Below, in pieces: positions 46,264 to 55,784 of a stretch of DNA of 64,000 bases (position 1 is its first letter; each line of letters opens with the position of its first letter). This stretch comes from Paenibacillus luteus (lineage in GTDB: Bacteria > Bacillota > Bacilli > Paenibacillales > Paenibacillaceae): contig NZ_SKCD01000011.1 in NCBI RefSeq assembly GCF_006542765.1, forward strand, positions 733,619 through 797,618, written 5' to 3'. Position numbers and translations under genes: made by a program. The notes under the pieces were generated by a model that was given only the letters and a program-made list of their open reading frames with translations, was not told the DNA's origin and ran no database searches.

Positions 46264-47132
46264 GGTTGTTCCTTCCTCTCTATGTCCAAATTTCGTTGCA
46301 AAGCTCTCCAGCTACCTGGTGGCCTGCCATAAAATTTGCTGAAAGCATGCGTGAATGAATAGGAATCGGAATAACCTAGCATGGAAGAAACCTCACTAAT
46401 CATAAAATGTGAGGAAAGCAGCTCGGCTGCTTTTTCCATTCGTAATCGGTGCAAATACTGGGCAGGAGATACTCCCATTGTCTCCGAAAACATCTTCGAG
46501 AAATAAGTGCGATGAAGAGCTAAGTAATCAGCAACATCACGAACGGTAATATGTTCCATATAGTACGTGTCCATAAAAGCAACGCTTTTAGGAATCCAGT
46601 TCTCTTTGCCATTCTGGTTCTTTTCGGACAGGTCCGTTGAAATCATCAGACCGAATATGCGATATAGGAGTGAACAAATTTCATTATGCCTTTTTAAATC
46701 ATATTTTTGAGGAAGAAATAGCTGTCGAAACGTGGTCTCAAGCTCCTTAGTCATTATCCGTACAAGGTAAGGTGATGCCTTACTAAAGCCGGCCGCGGCA
46801 AAGAGCTCCGGTGCCTGCGGTCCGTCTATGGAAATCCATATCATCTGTAGATGACTCTCACTCGGAGCTAACCGGTAACGAAACGTACTGCCCGGAACCA
46901 TCGCAAACACATCGCCTTTAGACAACACAATGTGTTCTTTGTCAAAGGTAAACTCTACCTTACCTTCCATAATAAAATGCATATTATAATACTCTAGAAT
47001 CATTGGCCCTGAATGATAGCTAGGCTTAGCAATATTTCGACCAAGTCGGAGCGGCCAGATGCCTCCTTTTTTTGCGAATTCGTCAGGGACGAATAGCTTT
47101 GATTCAAAAAATTCCTTTGCCGTTTCTTGCAT
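46260..47132 (-). CDS. AraC family transcriptional regulator, cupin type
   Basis: About 290 residues: N-terminal cupin-like domain (MHFIMEGKVEFTFDKEHIVL, KGDVFAMVPGSTFRYR) and C-terminal double helix-turn-helix (ITVRDVADYLALHRTYFSKM, then SEVSSMLGYSDSYSFTHAF). The ATG at 47132 is preferred because AAAGGATGG is eight bases upstream; a GTG at 47159 lacks this. First gene of the regulatory transcript that also encodes kinase and response regulator 2, so three regulators probably act on the same sugar system. Confidence 0.88.
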   Translation of the reverse strand: MQETAKEFFESKLFVPDEFAKKGGIWPLRLGRNIAKPSYHSGPMILEYYNMHFIMEGKVEFTFDKEHIVLSKGDVFAMVPGSTFRYRLAPSESHLQMIWISIDGPQAPELFAAAGFSKASPYLVRIMTKELETTFRQLFLPQKYDLKRHNEICSLLYRIFGLMISTDLSEKNQNGKENWIPKSVAFMDTYYMEHITVRDVADYLALHRTYFSKMFSETMGVSPAQYLHRLRMEKAAELLSSHFMISEVSSMLGYSDSYSFTHAFSKFYGRPPGSWRALQRNLDIERKEQP

Positions 47133-47210
47133 GCCGATCACCATCCTTTCATTATTCACTTCTATTGTAGCAAATGATTAAGAGGCTTGAACATCACGTA
47201 TAAGCGAAAT

Positions 47211-47257
47211 AAAAACCTCTCTCTTTGGCAGCTGCTACTGGCCCATCTGAGAGAGGT
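47211..47257 (-). terminator. Intrinsic terminator after the Rieske gene
   Basis: ACCTCTCTC/GAGAGAGGT stem followed on the minus strand by TTTTTATTT, ten bases after the Rieske stop. Confidence 0.88.
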
Positions 47258-47267
47258 CTTCATTGTC

Positions 47268-47648
47268 TTACATATGAATTAAGATAAGATCATTATCAAT
47301 GGAGACACCGAACTTCTCCACCGTGACTTCATACGTTTTGGTGCGCATCACCGCATCCGTGATCATGCAGCCTGTTGGAATATCAAACTCCCACTGATGC
47401 CAAGGGCAGCGTACAATTTCACCCTCTCTATCGAACTGAAAATCACCTGGTCCATCGGAAGTGACGTAGGCACTGACTATTCCTTTGCACAGCTCCGCTC
47501 CCTGATGCGGACAAATATTTCGCAGCGCATGAAAGGCTCCGTTGATATTATAGATGCCGACACTGCGTCCCCCGACCTCAACAATCTTATGAGTGCCAGG
47601 AGGAATCTCCCCTACCGTCCCTACGATGTGCTGCGAGCTTTGCTTCAT
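47268..47648 (-). CDS. Rieske [2Fe-2S] ferredoxin-like protein
   Basis: A 126-residue single-domain Rieske protein. The cluster ligands are in NICPHQGAEL and RCPWHQWEFD (Cys-x-His ... Cys-x2-His). Stand-alone Rieske proteins are electron carriers for oxygenases or related redox enzymes. It overlaps the amidohydrolase stop as ATGA (47645-47648) with GGAGG seven bases upstream, so the two are coupled. No oxygenase subunit is encoded nearby; the partner is unknown. Confidence 0.92.
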   Translation of the reverse strand: MKQSSQHIVGTVGEIPPGTHKIVEVGGRSVGIYNINGAFHALRNICPHQGAELCKGIVSAYVTSDGPGDFQFDREGEIVRCPWHQWEFDIPTGCMITDAVMRTKTYEVTVEKFGVSIDNDLILIHM

Positions 47649-48775
47649 TTTGTTTCCTCCGATTTACGAGGAGGCAAGCCATAAAGCTTCGCTGCATTCT
47701 GGTAGTAGATGCTGTCCCATAGCTCCGGCTCCAATTTCGGCAATGCTTGACTAGGTGAATCATAATCCCAATGCGGATAATCACTGCAAAACATGAGCGT
47801 TTCCTTGGCATAGATGCTTTCTAATAAATGATCGAAGATCTGACGATTCGGTGTCTCCTCGAACGGCTGTGTGGTCACGCGAACATGCTCTCGGAAATAT
47901 TCGCTAGGCTTCTTGCGAACCCAAGGTGTCTGCACCCGCAGCCCTTTCCATTCTTGATCGAGCTTCCATAGGAATGGGGCAAGCCACAACACGCCAGCTT
48001 CCTGTAAGACGATCTTCAATGTTGGAAATCGCTCGAACACCCCATCGAAGATAAAGCTTGCCAAATGTGCACCCATTACCGCGGGACGTGCACATCTTTG
48101 CTCAATGTAGTGGGTGACATACCCTGCCCCTGTATGCGGGCTATTAATACCTTCCCCTTCTAATCCAACATGGATGGTGAAGGGAAGATTATGACGGACG
48201 CAAGCTTCATATATCGGATCATAATACCTGTTTCCATAAGGTATGGTAGAACCGCTGGAAACAACAACCTGAACCATATCCGATCGGCCACCGACCCGAT
48301 CAATCTCTTGCGCAGCAAGGCTTGGCGCTTGCTTCGAGATAAATACAGAGCCTCTCAGCCTGCTATCTCGCGATAGCCAATGTTCGATTGTATATTCATT
48401 AATCGCCCGGCACATGGCAGCCGCGTAATCATAATTGGGAATCGCATGCACTGCATAGCCCTCTCCAGTAAGAATGCCATACTCGACATTGTAGCGATCA
48501 AGATGCTGTTTCTGCATCAATTCCAGATCACTTCCGGCATTGCCGCCGCCTTCGGGATACGCGTCAGCCATTCGGCCGCCTACACCTCCATTAAAGTGCA
48601 TGCCTCCCGGCAGCGCAGGACCATATTGCTTCACAAGCTCTTGATACGCTCGCGGCAAATAAGGTTTTATTGCATCCAGCCCCGTTCCCTGATGAATGTC
48701 GCAGTCAATAATGGATCGTTTCAGCTTCGGACGTTTGTCCGCTGGTAACTGTGTGTTGGTATTCGAAGTCTGCAT
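47645..48775 (-). CDS. Amidohydrolase family protein (ACMSD/Amidohydro_2 type)
   Basis: A 376-residue metal-dependent TIM-barrel hydrolase: IIDCDIHQGTG carries the DxH metal ligands, IHVGLEGEG the next histidine, and CSDYPHWDYDSP the distal aspartate. The Amidohydro_2 group includes ACMSD-like decarboxylases and lactone or amide hydrolases. GGAGGG precedes the ATG. Coupled to a Rieske protein; this pairing suggests a redox-linked degradation step for an aromatic or sugar-derived compound. A conserved promoter module is shared with the 1042-residue hydrolase gene. Confidence 0.88.
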   Translation of the reverse strand: MQTSNTNTQLPADKRPKLKRSIIDCDIHQGTGLDAIKPYLPRAYQELVKQYGPALPGGMHFNGGVGGRMADAYPEGGGNAGSDLELMQKQHLDRYNVEYGILTGEGYAVHAIPNYDYAAAMCRAINEYTIEHWLSRDSRLRGSVFISKQAPSLAAQEIDRVGGRSDMVQVVVSSGSTIPYGNRYYDPIYEACVRHNLPFTIHVGLEGEGINSPHTGAGYVTHYIEQRCARPAVMGAHLASFIFDGVFERFPTLKIVLQEAGVLWLAPFLWKLDQEWKGLRVQTPWVRKKPSEYFREHVRVTTQPFEETPNRQIFDHLLESIYAKETLMFCSDYPHWDYDSPSQALPKLEPELWDSIYYQNAAKLYGLPPRKSEETK

Positions 48776-48879
48776 ATCTTTTGTCCCTCCAGCAATTCAC
48801 ATTAGATAGCAGGATGTGAGGTCGTAGCTACGATCCATCCTTGCTCCTTGACCTTAATGTTACGTTTCCAGCGGACAAA

Positions 48880-48919
48880 CAACAATGTTGTCGTGTCTTG
48901 TATCATTTGCGATTTTGTA
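48880..48919 (-). promoter_or_regulatory. Shared promoter module, copy 1
   Basis: Minus strand TACAAAATCGCAAAT (48905-48919), then 18 bases, then ATTGTTG, 105-145 bases upstream of the amidohydrolase. A second copy with the same spacing lies at 52218-52256. Confidence 0.55.
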
Positions 48920-48935
48920 AGGTGGCTACATTCTC

Positions 48936-51900
48936 CTAGGGAATCGCTCTAACAAAAACATCATCAAAATCAGCCTGCGCAAAATGTGTATATACGCCAA
49001 TTTCCCCTGTTGGCAACGCACTCTCAGTAACATCAATTTTGAGCTGTCCATTGACATACGCCTTAATGGCGGTTCCGTTAACTTCGAGCTTGAACAAATG
49101 CTGAACGCCTGTACTCAGAGATAATGAAACATTCGCAAGGCTGCTTTCAACGCCGTCCACAGTCTTTCTGAGAATGAGTCGCCCTGCATGATCGTCATAA
49201 TACACATAAAAATAATTATGATTATCACTAAATCTGGCAACCAGCCCCATACGGCCAACAGTACCACTCCAGCTGTTCGCCTTCACTTTAGCTTCTACGC
49301 TATAATTTTGCCAATTGGTATCCCCGGCTGTGGATTTGGAACCGCCTTTGGTGAAATTATCAGCCCGATAGGCACTCAAGCCTCCGTCTGTAACGATGCT
49401 GTAGCTGCCCCAGGAACTCGCTACTGTCCACGCTGTACTCCCACTCTCGAAACCTTCATAAAAGATGATATCCGAGGTGGTCACCGATACTGTACTGCTC
49501 GCAGATGAATAATTTCCAGATGGATCAATCGCTTTGATCACGTAGTTGTATGTCGTTAATGCATTTACTCCATTATCTGTATACTTGTGCACATTCCCAT
49601 TCACTGACGCATATTCAATGCCATTGCGATAGATTTTATATCCTGACACACCAGCGTTGTCTGTAGATTTGTCCCAGGATAGATCAACCTTCGTTGAGAA
49701 TGGAGAAACAGCTGTAACATTGGCTGGGGATGTAGGGGCCGTTACATCGGTACCGATTAGCGGCGCATACACAAGTTCAAAGCCATAACCCTTGTCGGTC
49801 TCCATTGGAACTGTAATCGTATCGCCAAGCACTGTTGTTGGAATTTCCTGCAATCTTACGCCATTCATCGATAGCTTATAGGCTTTGTAGTCTCCCGCCG
49901 GTCGAGTGGTCTGGAGTTGAACTTCCGCAGTGCAATACTTAGCGAGCGTCGGTGTTGTTCCTCGATGATAATAGGTCGAACCGCTAACCGTTACTTCATA
50001 TTCACCCGTCGCTGCAGCGTCTGTTGTATAGATGATCAGCATTCTTTCACTTTCATCCAGCGGTTCATTATCTAATGAGGCTACAGATAAGGTTCCTTTC
50101 GGCAGATTCGCAGACATCGTGACTGGCCCAAGCTCATAGCTGTTGTTATCCAACGTCCCTGCTGCGGCCACCACGTAAGGTGTGTTAATGAAATAGGTGT
50201 TCAAGTTAAGGTCAAAGAGGAGTTCTCCCGTATCGGAAACTAGCTTATTATTATTTAAGTTCGTTAACATACTGGTTTTAAGACCGACATCATCAATTGC
50301 ATGGATAAAGGTTTCTGCTACTTCCTTCAGCGTCATACTGTTCGTAATCGTAATCTTGTTGGCTGCAGGAATATCACCGCTTGCAATCTGCTCGTCCGTA
50401 AGTTCAGGCGTAATCTTATAGATGGCATAAGGCTCTGCTGGATGATCGGCATAGACTGTTACCATTTTGAATAGATGAGGGATGTATGTGCGATTCCTTT
50501 CGGGAGATTCATTTTCCGTAGCGGAGGCATGTGTCTTCACATAGGTTTTATCCCTCACAATTACAAATTTCGCATCCGCTGGCGTGAGATGGGCTTGCCT
50601 GAATACAAGCGTACCCTGATATTCGGACATAGTCGCAATCACATCGGTCAAGGAGTCAAATGAGGTCGTTCCTCCTTGCGGCGTTTCATTAATGGCTTCA
50701 TTAACTCGGCTCACATAATGAAATCGGTTCAGCATATCCCATCCTTGATACGCACCGGCCGCTGCCGTCATCAAGCCAATGTCGTCTCGGCCTTTATTGG
50801 GAAATTCATGATTGAATTCTGTCAACGCAAACGGCTTGTTATACAGTTGGCCCAGTGAAAGTGCCGGTACATAATTTTTGAAAATAAACGATCCAAATTG
50901 TGGTGCATAGTTAGCGTTCGATTCCGGAGCAAAAATCATGCTATAACGCGGATGGGTCAACGGATTGTATTTGAAGCTTGCCCCTCTGCCATCAACAATA
51001 CCGTTGTAGAGATGTGTTTCATGTACATCAGCCTGCGTCCGCCAATAATTTGCTAAGGAATCATTGATATAATTGATGCCGCCAATCGGCGCTTTCACTC
51101 CAATCGTGTCCTTAAGATACGACATCATTTCACCATAAGTTGCAAACTGCTTCTCTGTGAAATACTCAGCGAGATCATCTCGAAGGCTGGAAGGTTCTCC
51201 CCAAAAACTATTGGGAAATGTAGTGATTGACGATTTTCCTTTGCCAGCCAAGAAAAGATTGAAATCAGCAAGCACCCAAGCATTAAAATTGGGGTTTGGG
51301 AAATTCGCATTGTAGAGAATCACTTCGTTTATAGGAGACACCCCCATAACTTGGGGCTCATCCTTTAAAGCATAGCCGGTATACGGATTCACATGGTTAA
51401 ACAGCTGATTAGCAAAAGATTTCCAGATCGCTTTCCCATCCGGAAGGAGTGTAGCCAAATACTTGGACGCAGTTGTGCCGTACACACTTTCACCTATGCT
51501 AGGCACATCTTTAAAATTAGCAAAGGACATGATATCCAGATCAATGTACACGCCGCGCGACTTCAGCAAGGCGTTAAAATAATCAAAATTATCAAGTTTG
51601 TACATATTCAAGGTCACCGTCGTGGAAGTGAGCGGCTGCATGAGTCCTTTGGCCCAATCATAATTTTGGTCTATGGACGAATAGCGCACCACATTGTAGC
51701 CCATTGCAGCAATCCGGTCTGCCATGACGACCATTTCCGCTCTCGTTGGATCGACCATATAACTACCATTCAAATTTCCGCCATAGAACTTTACTTTCGT
51801 ATCGGGATCATCCTCAAAATAATAATCACCGTACTCATCGATTTGTACGTTTCCATACGTGCCCGCTGGCTCGGCATTCAAATGGGATAAATCCATTGCA

Positions 51901-52064
51901 CTGCCCGGTGATACGACCATGGTTGTATCAATTGGCCGCCAATTAATATCCGCTACAATGGGGGCTGCGCTAACTGCTGGTGCATGGCCTAAAGTACCGC
52001 CAAGAGGAAGCACAAGGGCTGCAATCAATATTCCCGCAAGCTTTGATCTTATCTTTTTTCTCAT
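48936..52064 (-). CDS. Secreted multidomain glycoside hydrolase (clan GH-A-like) with FN3 and LamG-like domains
   Basis: A 1042-residue exported protein: signal peptide (about 1-33, ending AVSAAP), a TIM-barrel catalytic region with MGYNVVRYSSIDQNYDW, probable acid/base E247 in SPINEVILYN and nucleophile E416 in FALTEFNHEF, a beta-sandwich middle region, an FN3 domain (about 770-860) and a C-terminal LamG/CBM66-like sandwich (FYEGFESGSTAWTV...FDDVFVRAIP). The GH family is not certain (GH5-like). AGGAGG lies before the ATG. Upstream are a cre-like box and the promoter module also found before the amidohydrolase. It probably cuts an extracellular polysaccharide. Confidence 0.82.
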   Translation of the reverse strand: MRKKIRSKLAGILIAALVLPLGGTLGHAPAVSAAPIVADINWRPIDTTMVVSPGSAMDLSHLNAEPAGTYGNVQIDEYGDYYFEDDPDTKVKFYGGNLNGSYMVDPTRAEMVVMADRIAAMGYNVVRYSSIDQNYDWAKGLMQPLTSTTVTLNMYKLDNFDYFNALLKSRGVYIDLDIMSFANFKDVPSIGESVYGTTASKYLATLLPDGKAIWKSFANQLFNHVNPYTGYALKDEPQVMGVSPINEVILYNANFPNPNFNAWVLADFNLFLAGKGKSSITTFPNSFWGEPSSLRDDLAEYFTEKQFATYGEMMSYLKDTIGVKAPIGGINYINDSLANYWRTQADVHETHLYNGIVDGRGASFKYNPLTHPRYSMIFAPESNANYAPQFGSFIFKNYVPALSLGQLYNKPFALTEFNHEFPNKGRDDIGLMTAAAGAYQGWDMLNRFHYVSRVNEAINETPQGGTTSFDSLTDVIATMSEYQGTLVFRQAHLTPADAKFVIVRDKTYVKTHASATENESPERNRTYIPHLFKMVTVYADHPAEPYAIYKITPELTDEQIASGDIPAANKITITNSMTLKEVAETFIHAIDDVGLKTSMLTNLNNNKLVSDTGELLFDLNLNTYFINTPYVVAAAGTLDNNSYELGPVTMSANLPKGTLSVASLDNEPLDESERMLIIYTTDAAATGEYEVTVSGSTYYHRGTTPTLAKYCTAEVQLQTTRPAGDYKAYKLSMNGVRLQEIPTTVLGDTITVPMETDKGYGFELVYAPLIGTDVTAPTSPANVTAVSPFSTKVDLSWDKSTDNAGVSGYKIYRNGIEYASVNGNVHKYTDNGVNALTTYNYVIKAIDPSGNYSSASSTVSVTTSDIIFYEGFESGSTAWTVASSWGSYSIVTDGGLSAYRADNFTKGGSKSTAGDTNWQNYSVEAKVKANSWSGTVGRMGLVARFSDNHNYFYVYYDDHAGRLILRKTVDGVESSLANVSLSLSTGVQHLFKLEVNGTAIKAYVNGQLKIDVTESALPTGEIGVYTHFAQADFDDVFVRAIP

Positions 52065-52109
52065 CTTTCATACCTCCTGCATTCGTTTGAATTTTTTAAA
52101 ACACTGTAA

Positions 52110-52123
52110 TGTAAGCGCTTTTA
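52110..52123. promoter_or_regulatory. cre-like site, one mismatch
   Basis: TGTAAGCGCTTTTA differs from TGNAANCGNTNNCA at one position; about 47 bases upstream of the 1042-residue hydrolase start. Confidence 0.5.
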
Positions 52124-52217
52124 AAATTTTGTTGCCTTCGTTAACCTCTCATCCCCCCTTGTAAATCGTTTCATTTAGATGATATGCCAGATTAATATAA
52201 GGGATTTCCCAAGAAAG

Positions 52218-52256
52218 CAACAATGATCAAATGTCTTTGAAATTTGTGATTTTGTA
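52218..52256 (-). promoter_or_regulatory. Shared promoter module, copy 2
   Basis: Minus strand TACAAAATCACAAAT (52242-52256), 17 bases, then ATTGTTG; upstream of the 1042-residue hydrolase by 154-192 bases. It matches copy 1 at 48880-48919. Confidence 0.55.
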
Positions 52257-52276
52257 GGCTGAGCGTTGTGACCAAT

Positions 52277-52307
52277 AAAAAAAGACCAGCCCACTTGAGC
52301 TAGTCTT
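52277..52307 (-). terminator. Intrinsic terminator after the ADP-ribosylglycohydrolase-like gene
   Basis: AAGACTAGC/GCTGGTCTT imperfect stem followed on the minus strand by seven T, about 20 bases after the stop. Confidence 0.85.
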
Positions 52308-52325
52308 CGACCACTATGCATGAAT

Positions 52326-53732
52326 CTATGAAAGCTTCTTTCCAGCAGCATAATCGGCAGAAATCTTCTTAAATACCTCATAGCTGCGGTTCGCGCATTC
52401 TGAAATCGCAATCGGATGAAATCCGGTCACTTCTGCGTATAGCGTATCGTGAAGCGGTTCGACCCACGGTGTTGGAAGCTTATCCGCTCCTAGCTTTGCA
52501 CCTAGAATCGAGCCAACAGTTGCTCCATTGCAATCGGTATCCCAACCGCCTAACACAGCTGTCGTAATAGCCAGTTCAAAATCATCCTTAGCGAAAATGA
52601 GTGCAGCTGCAACTAAAGCGGCATTATTGTTCGTATGGACACAATGATAGTGCTTAAACGCTTCCCAGATCCGGTCGACTAAATCCAATTGATCCACGGC
52701 TGAATGCGCAATGTCTACCGCTTTGCGAATATCATGAGCCAAACGACAATCCTTCGGTATTTCGCTAAGTCCAATTTCTACGATACGCTCATTATTAGTT
52801 TCGTTAAAAGCCGCTGCAATCATAGCAGCCACAAACATCTCCCCATAAATACCGTTCTTCACATGGGAAAAGGAAGCATCCCGCCAAGCAAATTCAGCTG
52901 CCAGTTCTGGATTTCCCGCCGCACCGTAAGCAAAACCATCGGCTCTAATTTGTGCTCCAATCCACTCCCGATACGGATTTAACCATGTACGCACCCATTC
53001 ACTTTTCTGTGGCCAGTCCTCTGTTTTCTCACCTTGTATATGGGAGGTTACGTGAGCGAAATTCAAATAGGCCTGCGTCTCCGCTGTACACACCTGCTGA
53101 TAGCTTAAATATTTATGCCACAGCTTGCCAATATCCCAAGAATCAAAATCCAATCCCTTTTCCTCTAGCAGAATTAAGCCTAATACAGTATAACGAATAT
53201 CATCATCGGATTCCATATACTGAATCTGCTCTTTCCAGCTCTTCTGGCACCAATCGTTTACTTTCAAATCGTACTCAGCAGATGCCCGTGAGCTCCCCGG
53301 GGTATAGCCTTGAATCGGCCAAGCATCTGCCCCTTTGAACCATAGCTCGATATTTTTCCAGCCCGCTCTTCCTCCGCTTCCATCCATAAATTGACGGTTT
53401 TCAAGTGGTTTCCCTAAGGCACACCCTATACTTCGACCGAGCCACGCACCTTGAAATTGATTAAGCCATTCCGATTCAGATTTATCTACCGTTAGTTGCC
53501 TTGGGCCTTCAGGCCTCGCAGAAAGAATACCTGGCAAATCTGAGGGCTCTATGTACGGGAAATCTGCACTAATCGCAAGCTCCATCAACTGCTGATATAC
53601 TGTCATTAGCTTCTGTTCAGCATCACCAGCTGCGGCCCACTTGTCTTGAAATCCGCTTACATCGCAGCCCTCTTCTCCCCTTTGTATGATTTCCAAGTAG
53701 ACAATGTCCTTCAATCGTTCCCAGCCAGCCAT
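52326..53732 (-). CDS. ADP-ribosylglycohydrolase family protein
   Basis: About 468 residues. The ADP-ribosylglycohydrolase fold is marked by FQGAWLGRSIGCALGKPLEN, the acidic metal site ESDDDIRYTVLGL, and the distal GGWDTDCNGATVGSILGA. These proteins use Mg ions to cleave N- or O-glycosidic bonds to ribose-like groups. An N-terminal helical extension (about 1-90) is not part of the usual fold. The ATG at 53732 has AAAGGTGG seven bases upstream. It lies behind an AraC gene in a sugar-use region, so it may act on a carbohydrate or nucleoside rather than on ADP-ribosylated protein; that is inference. Confidence 0.85.
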   Translation of the reverse strand: MAGWERLKDIVYLEIIQRGEEGCDVSGFQDKWAAAGDAEQKLMTVYQQLMELAISADFPYIEPSDLPGILSARPEGPRQLTVDKSESEWLNQFQGAWLGRSIGCALGKPLENRQFMDGSGGRAGWKNIELWFKGADAWPIQGYTPGSSRASAEYDLKVNDWCQKSWKEQIQYMESDDDIRYTVLGLILLEEKGLDFDSWDIGKLWHKYLSYQQVCTAETQAYLNFAHVTSHIQGEKTEDWPQKSEWVRTWLNPYREWIGAQIRADGFAYGAAGNPELAAEFAWRDASFSHVKNGIYGEMFVAAMIAAAFNETNNERIVEIGLSEIPKDCRLAHDIRKAVDIAHSAVDQLDLVDRIWEAFKHYHCVHTNNNAALVAAALIFAKDDFELAITTAVLGGWDTDCNGATVGSILGAKLGADKLPTPWVEPLHDTLYAEVTGFHPIAISECANRSYEVFKKISADYAAGKKLS

Positions 53733-53815
53733 CGTACAACCACCTTTTTTGTCAGATTTTAAGCTGATTATACGGATTTGGCTTTCGTGAATCTTCTCAA
53801 TTTCTTTTACATTTC

Positions 53816-54670
53816 TCAAAATAATTGCTTAACGCCAAATTGTTTTCGGTAATCTTGCGGTGACATGCCGACAACAGCGCTAAAGGCTCGATAGAAGGAC
53901 GCCATGCTCTGAAACCCGCTGGAAAAACTAATATCTGCAATACTATCAAGGTTTGTGACAAGCTGCTTCTTAGCCTCTCCAATCCGCAGCTGTGTCACAT
54001 AAGCATTAAAGCTCATGCCTGTATGCTCCTTCACAAATCGGCTTGTCCGTGCGGTACTCCAACCCAGATGCTCAGCAACATCGGTAAGCTGAAGGGGCCC
54101 TTGAAACCGTTCTTTCATAAAAAACATCATTTCCTCAATCTCGCGCTTCGAATTGTACATTTTCCTCCATTGCTCATTGCTAAATGCACTTCTGTAATGG
54201 CGAAGCAAAATGACACCAAGCTCTAGCAATTTGCATCGAGTAATGGTTAGATAACCCTCCGCTTTTGCGTTAAGCTCTTCATGTATCTGTTGAATAAGCA
54301 GACCGATTTGCTGCGAAAGCGGTGTTCCCGCTGCAATATGATTCTCAAATCTCTCCGATCGATAGGCAAATGGAAGCAATAATTTTTCATCCTCCGCGAG
54401 AAAGAGACTTGGATCAAAATTCAAAAAAATATATTGGCTTGGATCATTCAGCGCGGATTGGGCAATATGAAGCTCTGTATTATTGACAATGAAGACATCG
54501 CCTTTGCGAACCTCATAAAGCTTATTTTCAAAAACAAATTGCCCCCGCCCTCCCAGGCAATAACCAATTTCCAAGCTAGAATGGAAATGAAGAGGCTGCG
54601 GATACGGTTTTGGACACCAAAGATACGCATTAATTGGAATGAGATGATCATATTCTATCTTCTGCTTCAT
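53816..54670 (-). CDS. AraC family transcriptional regulator, cupin type
   Basis: About 284 residues with a cupin-like N-terminus (HFHSSLEIGYCLGGRGQFVF, RKGDVFIVNNTELHIAQ) and a C-terminal double helix-turn-helix (LQLTDVAEHLGWSTARTSRF, then IADISFSSGFQSMASFYRAF and GMSPQDYRKQFG). The ATG at 54670 with AAAGGTGG upstream is preferred to a GTG at 54685. It precedes the ADP-ribosylglycohydrolase-like gene by 84 bp in the same direction and is probably its regulator. Confidence 0.88.
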   Translation of the reverse strand: MKQKIEYDHLIPINAYLWCPKPYPQPLHFHSSLEIGYCLGGRGQFVFENKLYEVRKGDVFIVNNTELHIAQSALNDPSQYIFLNFDPSLFLAEDEKLLLPFAYRSERFENHIAAGTPLSQQIGLLIQQIHEELNAKAEGYLTITRCKLLELGVILLRHYRSAFSNEQWRKMYNSKREIEEMMFFMKERFQGPLQLTDVAEHLGWSTARTSRFVKEHTGMSFNAYVTQLRIGEAKKQLVTNLDSIADISFSSGFQSMASFYRAFSAVVGMSPQDYRKQFGVKQLF

Positions 54671-54685
54671 TAGGTTACAGTCCAC

Positions 54686-55021
54686 CTTTGAATGAAGCCG
54701 CCTTGAACATTGCGCAGCCTCAGAATGTTCTATCCATAATACGTAGTAGAACGTTTCTATCTTCTAGACCAGGGTTCTTCGTTTTCACAAAAGTATCAAT
54801 AACGATTAACATTAGTCCATATTTTAACATACTTTATTTGGATACACGTATGGATTAATTTGAATCACGACGTAGAAAAATCATTAAGCTATCGTTACGA
54901 TTAACCAACCATGCCCCTCACATCCTATATAGAATAATGAAAATTCGAATGCTTATAAATCACGTAAATGCGGCAGAACAAAATCACCTACCAGTGACTT
55001 TACATACTAGCCTACAGTTAT
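54686..55021. other. Intergenic region, nothing recognised
   Basis: AT-rich promoter-side region of the AraC gene; no repeat, hairpin or gene fragment that I can support. Confidence 0.4.
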
Positions 55022-55270
55022 TCAGCAAGGACAGGCGATTGGATCCCGTTCATATCTCTCCAGCATCCGCTCACGGTAAGTCTTTTTTCTATTTTCCTTT
55101 GCCAGGAACGTCATCTCTATTTGTTTATGGACCATGAAACTCCATAAGTTAATGATCTTTTGCGACTCCTTATTCTTGCTTCTGCTGTGTAACCCATACC
55201 GACCCACCATTCGAAAATGCTTTGGCGGGATGTGTTGGATGAGATTCAAGTTGGGATGTGTTATAAACAC
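55022..55270 (-). pseudogene. IS91-like transposase fragment
   Basis: An 82-codon piece reads NLIQHIPPKHFRMVGRYGLH, then SRSKNKESQKI and ends ERYERDPIACPC, the pattern of the C-terminal part of IS91/IS801-type (Y2) transposases. The catalytic N-terminal part is missing. Confidence 0.65.
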
Positions 55271-55579
55271 TTAAAAAGATAATTTGCAGGAATGATGATG
55301 ATTTGGTTGCGACAAGCTTAATCAGCCGATCTAATCCACATTTCAACTATTTATAACCAAGGTATCGTGGATTGCATTGCCACACTTGAAACTAATATAA
55401 AAGACGAAGCTTTTTAATGGTGTTGCTAAATAAATCTATACATGCCGTAGCCATAACGGAGCACTTGCTATTACTGGCTAATATGCCAAAACACATATTA
55501 GTACTTTAATCTTATGTTATTCAAATCAATTGTTTCAATAAACTACAAAAACTATTAGAATTGAAGGTTGTGGTTATGA

Positions 55580-55732
55580 ATGGACATGCCGCTTTCCACA
55601 AATCATTGCTTTTTATGTGGGGGTGAGCTTAATGAAAATACTGACGAACATATTTTTCCGAAATGGTTACAAAACAAATTTAATTTATGGAATAAAGCCA
55701 TGACAAACACCGAAACCTCCGCATTTTATTAA
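55580..55732 (+). pseudogene. N-terminal fragment of an HNH-type protein
   Basis: Fifty residues with CFLCGGELNENTDEHIFPKW, the zinc-knuckle and EHIFPKW start seen in HNH-nuclease-like proteins of Firmicutes. The frame ends at TAA as soon as unrelated sequence begins. Confidence 0.6.
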
Positions 55733-55784
55733 AATATTTAAGAAGCAATACGGCTACACACCGCAAGAATATCGCAATCGATGA
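55722..55784 (+). pseudogene. C-terminal scrap of an AraC regulator
   Basis: The last 20 codons of an AraC protein (FIKIFKKQYGYTPQEYRNR and stop) joined directly to the HNH fragment, showing a deletion junction near 55722. Confidence 0.65.

Noticed and set aside
53733..53819. A longer N-terminus for the ADP-ribosylglycohydrolase-like protein
   Set aside because: The extension has no ribosome site, while AAAGGTGG precedes the ATG at 53732.
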